Below are positions 1 through 12,376 of a DNA stretch of 64,000 nucleotides, piece after piece; positions within the stretch are counted from its first letter, which is position 1; every line of letters begins with the position of its first letter. Made by a program: the position numbers and the translations under genes. Under the pieces are notes generated by a model that saw only the letters and a program-made list of their open reading frames with translations, was not told where the DNA came from and searched no databases. The stretch comes from Ignelater luminosus (lineage: Eukaryota > Arthropoda > Insecta > Coleoptera > Elateridae): NCBI GenBank assembly GCA_011009095.1, contig VTPC01003392.1, positions 22,007-86,006 of the forward strand, given 5' to 3'.

Positions 1-1674
1 AAATATAATTTTGTTCTAAAAGATTGCCTACCAAAAAAAGTCTAACCGTGTATAAAACAGGCAAATCCTGTTAGAAGTCCATCTATGCTTTTCCACTGTT
101 CTTTAGTTAGAGCCTTAACTGATCCTCTGATTATTCTATAAGTGAACAAAGAAAGTTATCTTTCCACCAACTAACTGGGTTACTCTAAAGCAATTTAAGT
201 TCTTTTTTCACAAGCTAGAAACCAGCGTTTTGTTTTCATGATTTTTCTCTTTATAGTTTTAAAGTCTGTAGATGAGGCGACAGATAGCTGCCTTAAAGAG
301 AACAACAATCTTTTAACCTCTTACAATGACAATTTGGTTTTTTAAAATCTATACTCACCTAGCTAATAAAGTCCCTGTGATACTATTTTCGTGGGATGCA
401 TCGTTTTGAGTATGAACTAGGATTTTACAAAATCTTGAGATGTTAGTATTGACTACCAATTTTTTATTCTGAAATTATTGCATACATATTTTTGTCCATC
501 TCAAAGACACCCTGTCGAAAGAAAGACATCACATTAAAAAAGTATAGAAAAGTTCTTTTTCACTGGTCACTTAGTAGTTATACAGTAAAATAAAATTTTT
601 AGAAGTTTGTTAAATTTAAAACAAAAATTTGAACAACCGTTTAATTTTATTTTGAAATATAAAAATAACACAAGAGGATAAAATAAAAAATAAACAGATC
701 TGATAGAAGAGTTGCCTATATTGTAGGCGCTCTGAACAATCTAAAATATGCAATTAAACAACCAACACTGCACAATATATCGTAAATTAATGCAATATTC
801 TATTATTAGCAGTGGCGTAACTAGAAATCTTGCCTCCTCCCTCCGCAAGAACCTGTGTATAATTCTACAAGTTTGTTTGACTCAGAAATACACAATCGGG
901 AATTTGATACTCTGCCTGTAAGTAAACCCAAAGAAATTATTTTTGTTAATTTGCGTTTTATCGATTAGTTATAGACATTTACAATTTCTCTTTCCAGACT
1001 TGAGCTAAACTGCTACATATCTAGTTTCAGTACATAATCTTCAAATGAGAAAATGCAGGATGGATTTGTATCAATTAAATAAATTAAAACTTAATGATTA
1101 AGATTTTATCATAAATAATAAATTTAATCCAGTTGTTATTTTAAAAAATGTTGTTTAGGGTGTGAACTTTTCAGGTTCACTGAATACAAGAATTATCTGC
1201 AGCACCAAACCGGAAATATTGGGAAACTAAAGACTGGAAATAAATAATAACTGGCTACTTCCGATCTCTTAGAAAAGTCAAACTGTAATTTATTGTGCGA
1301 TTGCTTAAGTTTCTAGTTTTGTTATGCAAATAATTTAGCAAATTCTGGGTCAAACGACAAGTTAATAGTTGCTTACGTTTTTGCATGCAATTGATGTAAA
1401 AAAAACGAGAGATATAAAAATTCGTTTTGCTGTTAGCAAGCATTTAAATATTAACATAAAAATTATGAAAAGATAGTTGAGTAATTCTTGAAAATGATTA
1501 GAAGGTTTCAGATTTGAATTTATTATCATCCTAACTTGATTAATTTTTAAAATTTATTACTTGTATAAATTAATAATATTTTCATTATGGCATTTCTATT
1601 AAAATAACAAAAGTCATATTTTGAAATCTTCGAATCTAAGAAAGTCAACATTAATGAAAGATTTATTTACTTTA
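1..1674. other. gene-free AT-rich stretch
   Basis: I see no coding region, RNA gene or clear repeat here. Open frames are short, start in low-complexity AT-rich sequence and show no protein-like composition. Confidence 0.5.
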
Positions 1675-1930
1675 TTCTCGGGGCTCATACTAATTAAGCA
1701 AAAAGAAAAAATGACCTAAGCAAATATAAAATGGAGGCTGGTTGTTGATTACAGGGGATTCAACGACAATGCCGATATCAATATTTACAACATGAAATTT
1801 AGTCACTAACAACAACAAAAGATCATCTTAGACTAACCAAGGGCATTTTGAATTTACAAAAATACTATTCCGGTTGAAAGATGCATTGTCGGCATTCAAA
1901 ATTACAAAATGCAAAATTTGGTTTCAATAA
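1675..1930 (+). pseudogene. Gypsy-type reverse transcriptase relic
   Basis: This is a decayed piece of a Ty3/Gypsy pol gene. Around 1729-1800 one frame reads KWRLVVDYRGFND, which matches the conserved KWR-hydrophobic-DYR-x-LN block of Gypsy reverse transcriptases. Just upstream (about 1678-1716) the same frame reads SGLILIKQKEK, the position of the SPL(W/V)-VPKK block, with a TAA stop between the two. Downstream at about 1848-1898 another frame reads GHFEFTKILFRLKDALSAF, which corresponds to the G-H/Y-EF-x-MPFGL-x-NA-x-x-F block. The blocks are in the right order and separated by stops and shifts. No LTRs were found. It is clearly older than, and separate from, the provirus at 55158. Confidence 0.75.
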
Positions 1931-4126
1931 TAACAAAGATACAGTACACTCGCAACAGGCTACGTAAACACTAAAATTCTATCATTGACCTTTAATTAGT
2001 AAAAATGTAACAGCTGACGTTGGATACTGTAAATAATGTTTACTGAAAATGAAAGTCAAACTCGAGTTATAAAAATACTCAATGAAGCTATAAATTGGGC
2101 TGGCAAACTAAACAAGCCTGACGAATCAAGTATAATCCCATTAAGGCTCAGGTCACTTTATGGTCATCAAATATTAAATTTGGCCAATGCGACGTTTGCA
2201 TGGATCTCTAGAGCATACACTTTATGCTCAGTCTAATCTATCTATTTAGTGGTAACTCTTATTCACCCTCTATTGATCAAATACCGTTTGGAGTCAAATT
2301 TGCATTTTTTCAGTGATCCCAGGCTGCCGCTCTTGGACGCTAATCCATACATAGTTAGACTCAGATGTCAAATTTGCACAATTGTCCAAATAAATTTTGG
2401 CAATTAAATATACTTGATTAGCAATTCACTAACAGTGCAGACGTATATATATCATGAATGCTCTGATGACGATCATTCAAGTTTCTTCGGCACATTAGTG
2501 TGTATCATTTCTCAACATTTTCTTTAATTAATTATTTTAGTAATGATTTAAATCAATTGATATTCCATACCAAGACACCTGAAATTATTAATTACAGTTG
2601 ATTCAGCATTTGCAAACACAACAAATACTGGTTACTGGACATTGAGTGCTGCTTGCTTCATTTGCTTCAGAACAGAACTATTTGCTTAAACATTTTTTTT
2701 AATTCTCTGGAATTTTCATTGTAACGAATTATCTAGTTCTGATCTTTTCAGGGTATTCTTTATAAAATTGAATTAAATTAAAGTGTTGATTTCTCTTCTT
2801 TAAAAAAAAATTTAAATTATTTGCTTGTAAAGATTCATTATTTATTGCTAAAAGTAGCGTTGTTAATATTAGTATTACAAAACAATGACTAATATTTAGT
2901 AATAAGATTTACAGTAACCCTTCCAGCAGATACTAAAATCACGATAAAGAAGCAAAAGAAATTTTATATTTTTTTTATTTTATATTTCCTTATGAAAAGA
3001 ATTAGAAATTTAATTATTTAATAGAAATACTAATTTTAGAATAAGAGAAACACGTAAATAAGGTTGGGATATTGTTTCAAAACAAATTTAATTTATATAT
3101 TACTCAACAATATATGCAGATGTTAATTTATTTAAACAATTTCCGAGTTTCTTTAAAATTTTCCGCACTATACAAAAGCCAGAGAAAACTATTGTTAATT
3201 TATTGAAATAATAAATAAAATTTATTGGGGAAAGTTTTATTTTTTGTTTATTTATTTATTATATACGCATTCGATGTAATCTTATCAAATTTGATTCGTT
3301 TAGCTAACTAACCTTGATATAAAAGAATAAATCAAAAAACAGAATTCTAACAAACTTTCTAAGCTGCAAAAAACACTTAGTACATGCTAAATTGCACATT
3401 TTAAATGCATCCTAATAACAATTTCGAAAACAATCACGCAATTTTCTTTTAGTTTACTAAAGTCCAGTTAGCAAATATGCTTTTTACTTAATAGCCATTT
3501 GACGAAACCACTTACTGCATGTCTTGAATACTTCAAAGATTGATTATGTAAACAAGTAATTGTAAATTCTTCAAGCACGATGGCAGATGTTATTAAGAGT
3601 AGGTGGTGGCATTAGAAAGCAATGATATATTAATAAAGAAGAACCTGTAATGTCATGCGACAGAGAAAGAAACTCAAGCTCACATCCTTGATCTTGGACT
3701 TGTGGGTCGTTTACCGCAACCAGCATGAAAATGGTAAAGTGAAAGTGCGCCTCCGGTTCTTTTTTTAATTTTAGCAGTCCGAACGGAAGACAACTAGCAC
3801 ATATTCATACGATATTACCACCAGCATCCAGCGAGTTACTTATGCAATATGCACAGTGAAAGTTTTGAATTCCAACAAAAGCAAGCGCTTCTTCTAATAA
3901 TTCAATTGTTTTTTAATTATAATACTTTTAATTGCTCAACTAAAAATACGCATTGAAAAAGACTAAATTTTACGATTTAATTATTTATTTGTTTTTTATA
4001 AAGACTTAGAATATAAACAAACAATAACAATATTAATGAGCCTTAGAAATGTACAACAATAACTGGCTGTAGCGTTTTTTCTCGTGTATGTACAATCTTG
4101 TACTATAGAAGAAGAAATAGGAAAGA
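1931..4126. other. gene-free AT-rich stretch
   Basis: This stretch is mostly AT-rich with no recognised gene. A 66-codon open frame at 2036-2236 on the plus strand lies just beyond the Gypsy relic. It resembles nothing I know and may be further retroelement debris. Confidence 0.4.
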
Positions 4127-4132
4127 TTTATT
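4127..4132 (-). promoter_or_regulatory. poly(A) signal of the Trp-octapeptide gene
   Basis: AATAAA on the minus strand (TTTATT on plus), about 40 nt downstream of the stop codon at 4172. This is the normal position for a short 3' UTR. Confidence 0.65.
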
Positions 4133-4171
4133 TACAGAAAAAAGCAAAAAAGAAACACTCTAAAAACTAAT

Positions 4172-5391
4172 TCAGTCCCATCCATGGTGATGGTGATGCA
4201 CTGTCACCCAGAATTTCTGCCAAATTGGCTTCCAGATTTTCTTCCATGCTGGAACTTGAATTTCTTTCCAAACAGGCACCCAAATTTGTTTCGATTCATC
4301 TTTCCAAATCAATTTCTTGTCTGGTACCCAAATTTGTTTCTTCTCCGTCCTCCAAATTTGAACCTTTTCTTGTTTCCAGATCAATTCTTTTTTAGGAACC
4401 CAAATTTGTTTCTGTTCAGTTTTCCAAATTTGTATTTGTTTAGGTACCCAAATTTGCTTTTTATGAGTTTTCCAAATCTGTTTCTTTTCTGGCCTCCAAA
4501 TTTGTTTTTTCTCAGTCTTCCAAATAGTCTTCCATTCGGGAACCCATTCGAGTTTCTTTTCTGGTACCCAAATCTGTTTCTTTTCTGTCCTCCATATCTT
4601 CTTCCATTCTGGTTTCCAAATTAACTTCTTCTTCCAAATATCGTGAGCTGTGTATTCCGCTCCATGGTGGTCTTTACCTAAAAAGTGCTCTCCGTGAATT
4701 CCCTCTTTAACCCATACAGGCACCCAGATTTTCTTCCAATCTGGAACTTGATGTTCTTTCCAAATAGGCACTTGTATTTCTTTCCAAACTGGTTTCCATA
4801 TCTTCTTTTGTATTGGAATTTGAATCTCCTTCCAATCTGGAACTTGAATCTGAATCCATTCTGGAACTTGAATTTCTTTCCAAGCCGGTACTTGGATTTC
4901 CTTCCAAGCTGGGACTTGAATTTCTTTCCAGGCTGGCACTTGAATCTCTTTCCATATAGGTTTCGTGATCACTTTCCAGTCTGGCACTTGATATTCCTTC
5001 CAGATAGGTACTTGAATTTCTTTCCAGATTGGAATTTGATGTTTTTTCCATTCAGGTTTCCAGATCAATTTTTTATGTGTTTGCCATACTTTAACCCATT
5101 CTGGTTTCCAGATTAGTTTTTTCGTCCAGTAGCCTTCGGGTTGATGATGGGATCTCTTAACTCGTGAGACACTAGTAGGTACGCTAAACGAGGGGCTTAC
5201 TACGAAGCACCCTACCAATACCTAGAATTAAATAAATAAAATTAGACTCATATTTTCCCAGTTTGTTATAAAAATAAATCCAAGTGCACTAAAACTTTTT
5301 ATTTATCAACACATCACTTAAAAACACTTTTAATAAAAATTATTAAATTAAAATAATACAAAACACTAACCAAAATAGCCAACCACTTCAT
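4172..5391 (-). CDS. secreted Trp-octapeptide repeat protein
   Basis: Two coding exons on the minus strand, 5371-5391 and 4172-5221, give 356 residues. Exon 1 encodes MKWLAIL and ends at a GTTAGT donor. The 149-bp intron ends in TTCTAG, phase 0. The joined start, MKWLAILVLVGCFVVS, is a classic signal peptide, so the protein should be secreted. An RVKR furin-like site follows at residues 27-30. Two blocks of eight-residue repeats make up the rest. Block 1 (about residues 45-178) repeats I-Q-V-P-x-W-K-E about 14 times. A non-repeat, His/Gly-rich spacer follows (about 179-202). Block 2 (about 203-345) repeats I-W-x-x-x-x-K-x about 18 times. The protein ends VHHHHHGWD. It is extremely rich in Trp, Lys, Ile and Pro and has one Cys, in the signal peptide. 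I do not recognise the family. By inference it is an extracellular structural protein (cuticle, eggshell, silk or adhesive). Open frames on the opposite strand (4184-5116) are shadows of the repeat. Confidence 0.88.
5222..5370 (-). other. intron of the Trp-octapeptide gene
   Basis: 149-bp AT-rich intron with GT at 5370-5369 and AG at 5223-5222 on the minus strand. It interrupts the signal peptide after codon 7 in phase 0. A small first exon carrying only the start of the signal peptide is typical of insect cuticle-protein genes (established pattern); using that here to suggest a cuticle-like role is inference. Confidence 0.8.
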
Positions 5392-5482
5392 CTTGATATC
5401 TTCACTTAATCCCCGATTGTGGGGTATGTTTTGCGTTCGAAGACGCTGTGGGTCTACTGGATCATCAGCAATGTCCACTGAT

Positions 5483-5490
5483 TATATATA
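5483..5490 (-). promoter_or_regulatory. TATA box of the Trp-octapeptide gene
   Basis: TATATATA on the minus strand, about 92 nt upstream of the ATG. About 30 nt downstream, near 5459, is a CCAGTAG initiator-like sequence, which would give a 5' UTR of roughly 70 nt. A strong TATA box suggests regulated, tissue- or stage-specific transcription rather than housekeeping expression. Confidence 0.65.
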
Positions 5491-5499
5491 GCAGGCATT

Positions 5500-8400
5500 C
5501 TTTCATTAAGCTTGTGTGACTTTCCCCCATTGGGAGAATTTGCCTATAATAATGCATACCTACTGTGGAGGAGAACGTTGCTTACTTTGACCCGGAGGGG
5601 CGATTTAACTTTCGTTGGCAACGGATTCTTGTTCTGTGTAGAGGTGGAAATTTACTTCCTGATGGTGTGTGCATATACTTCAATTTTTTTTGTTATTATT
5701 ATTTTTATGATTGATAATTTTTTTACAGTATGACGTTTACTTCCGATTAGTTTCCTGATCGGTTATAATATTACATGAGATCATGGTTTTATTATTATTT
5801 ATTAAGTTTACTTCGTTAATTAGTGGAGCAGAACGTCTAGTATTTTCCTTCTAAAGTAAGTGAGTTGAGCTTTAAGATATTATTAGTTTCTGATTGCTTT
5901 AAGCTTTTGTGTAAAAACAAAATTAGTGAATTTCTGGGAATATTTAAATATGTAATTAAAGGATTTCTAATCCTCTTGAAGATTTTTAGTAAAGTGCTTA
6001 ATTTTCAATAATTACTATGCATGCACATTAACGATGCCTTGAGAAGAGTTTATCAGATTCATAAAATTAGCATTTGAGGTTATTATTATAATGGTTTTTC
6101 TCTCTTGAGAATATAAGACAATGATGGTTATATAGACTGAATTATTTTCTATTTTTCTTGTTTTATAATTTTTTATTTTTATTTAGTTAATTATTTAAAA
6201 ATCAAATCATAATCATAACTCAACTCGCTAATAATGTTTATATTCAAAACGATTATTTACTGCAATTGCAGTAGGTTGTGGTTTGTTTAAATATGTAATT
6301 TTCAGCTTGTGTCTTATTTGTTACATCAGATATATGTGTACAGAGCATTAATGGAAGTTTCATAATCCAGTGTCTTGAGTATGTCTTTTTTTACATAAGA
6401 ACATTTGGTGTCTTATCTGGATATATACAAATTGAATGCAAATAAACTTGCCTGTTTCAACTAAACGTTTTCTAAGATAGAATTTTCTTACTTTCTGTTT
6501 CAAAAGTGATACTCAACCACCTTTTTGAATTACGGTAAAGATAGTATTCTCAAATTGAGAAATTTTAAAAATCTTAACTTCATGAGAAGCACTACCCAGT
6601 TGTTCTCATTTTTCTCTCAACACTACATACACGTGAAACAAAGTCAGGGCTAGCTTGATTGCCTTTTAAGCTTGTTTTTTAAGTCTAAAGACTCAGAAAG
6701 GACGCCTGGGTTAGTTGAATTGATATTTATATTCTTCTGTTATAGAAATGGTCTTCCAGACTAAATCGGATTGAGTCGTTGTTAATGAACTATAAGTAAT
6801 GCGGATTCTCTATTGGCATGGATCTTTTGGGTTCTTTAGATTCCTCTTCCAGTACAAACCCGACTTTTGGGCTTCTCCCTCGGTTAGATATCTTGGGACC
6901 ATTTAGCATAAATTGGTGAGAAAAGTTGCGACACGTCTCTTTAAATTTACGCACGGCAGTTGTGTTAGTGAAAAACCATAAAATTCAATCTTTTTTGGAT
7001 TTTCGCATATTGGGATTAATTGAGGTTGACTTAATTTAATCCATAAAAGGATTTCGGTAGTTATACCCTGAATGTAAACGCATTAAGGTTTTTTAACTGT
7101 TTTAATAACAACAATAAAATTCCTTGTTGTACAAGATGAGATATTTGGATGTTACTTTGTAACCTTTATCGTCTTCAGGATTAGATCTCGTTTCTTCCTG
7201 TTAGTCAAGCTTTGTTTTTTGTTTGGGACTTCCCCAAGCCGTCCAGCTGTTACTTCAATATTATCATCAAACTGCGCACATCGCAGATTCATACGTACGC
7301 AATTGGAACCGTCTGGCAGCGCTATCTTCAGTGTTTTGTGAATTTAAAAGCTTTCATTGTCAAGTGTTGTGTTAATTTGAAGTGATTTGTGTTATCACAT
7401 TATCGGATACCTGTTTACTAGTAATGTAAGTCTATTTGACACTTGTAACACTGTAAACTGCAGATCTTTATTCTATATTTTTGTAATATATTTATTGCTA
7501 CCTAAGAAATCTAAATTCCAATGGTTTTTCACCACTTCGCAAAGCAATTAGTGGGTTGCATTTGTAAAATTAATTAACGTAAAGAAATATTACCATTTGC
7601 TTTGTTTTCCGACGGTAGCGGTGTTATATACAGCTCTTGGAAACACCACACCCTCGGGTTTTTAAAGTTTGAAATTTGTAGGTGAATGATTTTTTCCTGG
7701 GGAAAAGCTTTATAAATATCCCCTAAGCTATGCTTGGAATTTTCATTAAGGAACCTTAAAGGAATATTAAATGCTGAAGTCGAAGGTTATATTTTATACA
7801 TGGAAACCTCGACCAGCTTCTGCCTTGCTGTAGATAAATTAGGTTAAACTTTAGCTAGTGCAGGATAGTTCATAAGGTTGCTACCTTCTTTAATTGTTTC
7901 ATATTGTTTGGAATTAACGTAGTTTATTGACACGTTTGGTCTACTTTTTTTTGCTGAATTTAACGTTTGATAAAATTTAATAATCGTCCAGTCAGTTTTG
8001 TTTTTTGTTGATGTAAACCAAAAGTTATTGTTCTCTGTGTCTACCGTTCACTGATATTTACAATTTTTGTGTACTTATATAAATGTGTTTTCAGATAGCC
8101 GACGACCTTCAGCTACGTACGTCGCGTTTGCTATTAGTAACTATTGGTTGTGTAAGTGTAACAGCTACGGCAAGGATATCCTAGCATTTCTGCAAAGTAG
8201 AACATCGGACTGTGTCTTTTAACCAAGCCTGGAAAGTGAATCAGTTGTAAGGTTCACTTCCCTTTACCTAGGCTAACTATCACAACTGACGCCCTTTAAG
8301 ATTTTGAAATCTCTTATTGTCTCTTGAAAGGTATAAAGCTCTTACAACCCGCCCCGTTTTTGGTTCCAGAGCTCAGCAAAGTGGCAATTCAATTATTATA

Positions 8401-11400
8401 TATTGCGTAAATTATAGAAGGGTCACTAAACCCATATTTGCACGTAACAAGATAATGCAGCTAAACTTCATTTTAGTTATATTCAGAACGCTGCAAAGTA
8501 TCTAAGAGACCTTGACATTAAAGACATGAAAATGCTGAGTTTTTTCATTCAAAGTCTGCAACTTGTTGGATCTACACCAGGTCTTGTGGAAAAGTTTGAT
8601 CTTTTCTAGTTGATCGAACTAAACATCAATCTATGAAGAAATCCAGGGTGGTATATCTGATGTAAGAAAAAAATCTTGAAAGTGCTACAAAATGCTTTGA
8701 GGATTGAGAAACGTTGGACTAGACATATCTTGGCATTGCAATTAATATCATTCAAAGAATATTAGTAGAAAAAGAATGTTTTCCTGTCGTTTTTCAACCT
8801 CAAATTGTCATTGGATTTTATAAATATCGATCAGTTGATATGTAGGGAAAACGAAAAACTTTACAAAAAATAAAATGATGATCTATGGCAAGATGAAATA
8901 CTTTTGCTCATTGCAGAATGAAATGTTGTAGCTTTGAGAAATGTCTAGAAATTAACTGAGTTTTCTTGAGATTGCATTTGAACGTTATTCTTTCTCCTTC
9001 AATAATAATGGAAGATGGTGTTACCCAAAGCGTTACAGACGAATTGGACTGCGAACTGCCGATAGAGAAAGTAAACCTTGAAAACCATAAGAGATAGGCT
9101 GAAACTAGCAATCCGTAAGTACTTAAGGAGCACAAAGTCAGTGGTAGACAGCTGATCTCCCATAAATATGGAAGGGCAATTGCGCTATAGGTGGAGGTCG
9201 TTACTTACCAAAAAGTCTCTTAAGCGAACAATAACTGAGACTTCATTGTTTTTAGTATCATCTAAGAAGAATATTTCCTGTACTAAAGTAAACTGTTTAA
9301 AAGATAAAGTGAAAACCTAAATTCTAATAGTTTTTTAAGGTTTGCTAAAAGTCTTTAAGTGATATTCCAAAAAGATACCACAGATTAACTGCAAGTTATC
9401 ATTCAATCTCTAACTGCTTTTGTTTTTGCCCAATTGATTTTTGGGTAAAACTAAACTACTTTAGAAAGGCCCAAACGAAAGAAATGCTGTTATTAAAGAT
9501 AAATAATTTAGATATTTTGAATTGTAGCTGCGACGTTAGTAGCAATTGTTTGAAATCATGCCTAGAGCAGTGATAGAACTAATTGTTCTTGGTTCGTAAC
9601 TTTATTGGATAATTAACACATCAGAATTCTTCGTAGTTGTTGTCCACATGGCTATTTGTTAAATAATAAAGGTCCAAATAAAAATCCATGAGGTACACCT
9701 ATTCCATTATTATCAAGAATAATCGTTTTAAAAAGAGTTAATTAGGCATACTAATTTTGCAATAAAGTAAATAAATTAAAAAGAAACATTTTGTCACAGA
9801 TTAAGTCAAAAACAGTAGTTACAAATATTAGAATAAAAAAACTTCAAAACTACAGTTATTGCTACTAGAAAATAAAAAAAGAAAGATTAAAGTAAAAAAC
9901 ACAGAAATGAAACTAAAAATTGTAATATTGCGTGTTAAGAATTAATCACATGTAAAGTTGTAGACAGTTGAACCACTAAAAAATAAAAACAAAAGAAAAC
10001 TTGTTAAGTAAAGAAATTAAATCAAGTAGGTATCTCATTTACTTACTAGATTTCATGAATATGCAAAAGCCAATAATTTACTTCCACAAGTTGTGTTAAT
10101 GTCAGTTAAAAATGTAGCATACATGCATAATTAAAACAAACTTGGCATTAAAGTAAAAGTACAATAATTCTTAAATGACAAAGCTTAAATTATAAAATTA
10201 TTTTTATTTAATAATGTGAATTAAACTTTATTACAGGCAATTTATTTACAATAAATAATAATAAAGATAAATGATAACAAGGAAAGAATTTCACTAAAAA
10301 AATTAATAAATTTATTAATTAAGATGTTTCTAGAAATTTTTATTTTGCGTTAAATATTTATTAAAGTTATTCACAATGCGGTAAATACATGTACAGAATG
10401 ATAAAAACAAAAAAGTTATCACCGTAGGTAATGTTAAAAATATAGAACAAATTAATATGGTGGTACCACCTCTTTTCGTAATGACATTTTTTTCTGCGGT
10501 TGCACATTAAAGTAAAACACTTTTTTGTGTCTTTATTTGTGTTACATTTGCACGCTACTGTTAATCACCGTATAAACAGAGGCTACCGCTCATAACCACG
10601 TACAATATGTACACTGTAATTACTGAAGTGTGTACTGTAGGATTTATGTATTATTGTTATGCAAAATATTGTTATAATGAGTATGTAAAGATATTGAGTT
10701 TACTGTTTTATTGTTTTATTTACTATTATTGCAACCATGACTTAATTGGAAAGAATTTATTGAAAACACACCTCTGAAGTTGATCTTTTTATTGGTAGCT
10801 AATGAATGAAATCAATTTTAAAATTCTAAAAAATAAAAAAACTTAAACAGTAGGTCATCGAACTATTAGTGTAAAATATAAGTATTATCTAAAGCTAGAA
10901 AAGTTTTCCAAAAAACTGTTACAGAAAGTTATAGAAAGAAGAATTGGCAGTTTCTACAATAGTTTAATACAAAAACTTAATGCAATGGTTATCTATCAAA
11001 CAATAATAAATCTTGGTTGTTTAGTCTCTGGCCCAGGTTTAAATTAAATTTGATCTATAGCCTCCAATCGTTGCTCTTCAGGTGCTTAGTAAAACAAAAA
11101 AAAAATAATTAAAAAGCGAGTAATTATGCAACGAAGTGCAAATCATCTTGTGATCTTATTTCCAGTTCAAAGCTCTTTATGTGTAAAACTTTCTTTGGTA
11201 TAAGAGCGTTGCCAAGAAACCTCACTATCAATGAAGCATTCACATAAAACCATCTTCATCTTCTTCTATGCCAGATAATCCATTTGTCTTTGGCTTTTAT
11301 TCAACATTGTAAAACTGTTGATGAGACACTATATGAAAGCTTGACCATATTATCTGTAGTAGATGATTAGTACTTAGCATATTTTGGACTGTCTAATTAA

Positions 11401-12337
11401 AACACTTTCACTCGATATCATTTATTGTTAGTGCAATTTGCAGAACTATTGACTAAATTTAAATTGTGATACCAACGTTGTTTACATAGTGATGATAGAT
11501 ACACAATTAAATTGTCTCAAAAACCTAACAACTAAAATGTTTAATCGACTCAAAAAACCTGACAGATTCTATTCTAGGTTCTAATTATTTACAAATTTTC
11601 CATTCAAGTCATCTTTAGTCTTCCTTTCCTCTTTCTGTATAAAGCTACCCATTCCTTTGTACTTTATATACTCCATATTATCGAGTGTTATTGTTTCATT
11701 ACTGTTTTTGTTTTATTTACTTTTTTTTTATTTTTTCCCAGCACCTTTCAAAACTTGTGAAGAGTGTTCTTAGTTAGATATACATATTTCTCAATTTTTC
11801 TACATTTTCATCTTCAACATGTCTCGAATGCTTTTCAATCCCCACTTCGCATATTTTGATCATAACCTTATTATTAGATAACTCCTGTCTAAATCATTTT
11901 CGATTCCTTCCGATCATCTGCAAAATACAAAAAGTCTAAACAACCTTCCTCAATTCAATTCTCATGTTTATAGTAAGTTTCTACCATTGAAAGAAATATA
12001 TTGTTTTGGTTATTGGCAGAAAGATTTGTTGAGCACAATTTGCTTACGATTATGCCAAGTTAATCAAAACGAAAGACTAACAATAAAAGAGAGACATAAT
12101 AGTCGGATAAGAGAGTTTGCTAATTTATTGGTGTTTGAGACAAGACCACAGAAGATCTTTTAGTAGGCTTGTCCGCAAACTTGGAATAACTACGTCTACC
12201 AGAAAAGAGGCGAATGGTCGCCCACAAACGTGGTAAACATATCTGGAGCAGAATCTTTTGTGCTATGGTTCTGGTAATGTCTTTTTTAAAAAAAAAACTG
12301 CTTGCATTTTGTATTTTGTTCGGCAGAGATAGCAAGC

Positions 12338-12343
<6 letters not shown>
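5500..12343. other. long stretch without a supported gene
   Basis: Nearly 7 kb with no convincing coding exon. Around 7260-7440 the sequence is less AT-rich and has an initiator-like TCAGTG (about 7329) and a GTAAGT donor (about 7422). A TTTTCAG acceptor lies near 8095, followed by about 200 bp of more GC-rich sequence. This could be a non-coding first exon pair of a plus-strand gene, but no reading frame follows. The remainder is AT-rich and unrecognised. Confidence 0.35.

Positions 12344-12373
<30 letters not shown>
12344..12373 (+). repeat. (GA)15 microsatellite
   Basis: Uninterrupted GA dinucleotide run of about 30 bp. The minus-strand open frames across it (Ser/Leu runs) are products of the repeat, not genes. 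Confidence 0.95.

Positions 12374-12376
<3 letters not shown>

Noticed and set aside
4184-5116. Plus-strand open frames of 146 and 143 codons and a 114-codon minus-strand frame inside the Trp-octad gene
   Set aside because: They are shadows of the 24-nt repeat read in other frames. The spliced minus-strand frame has a signal peptide, splice sites, TATA box and poly(A) signal; these have none.
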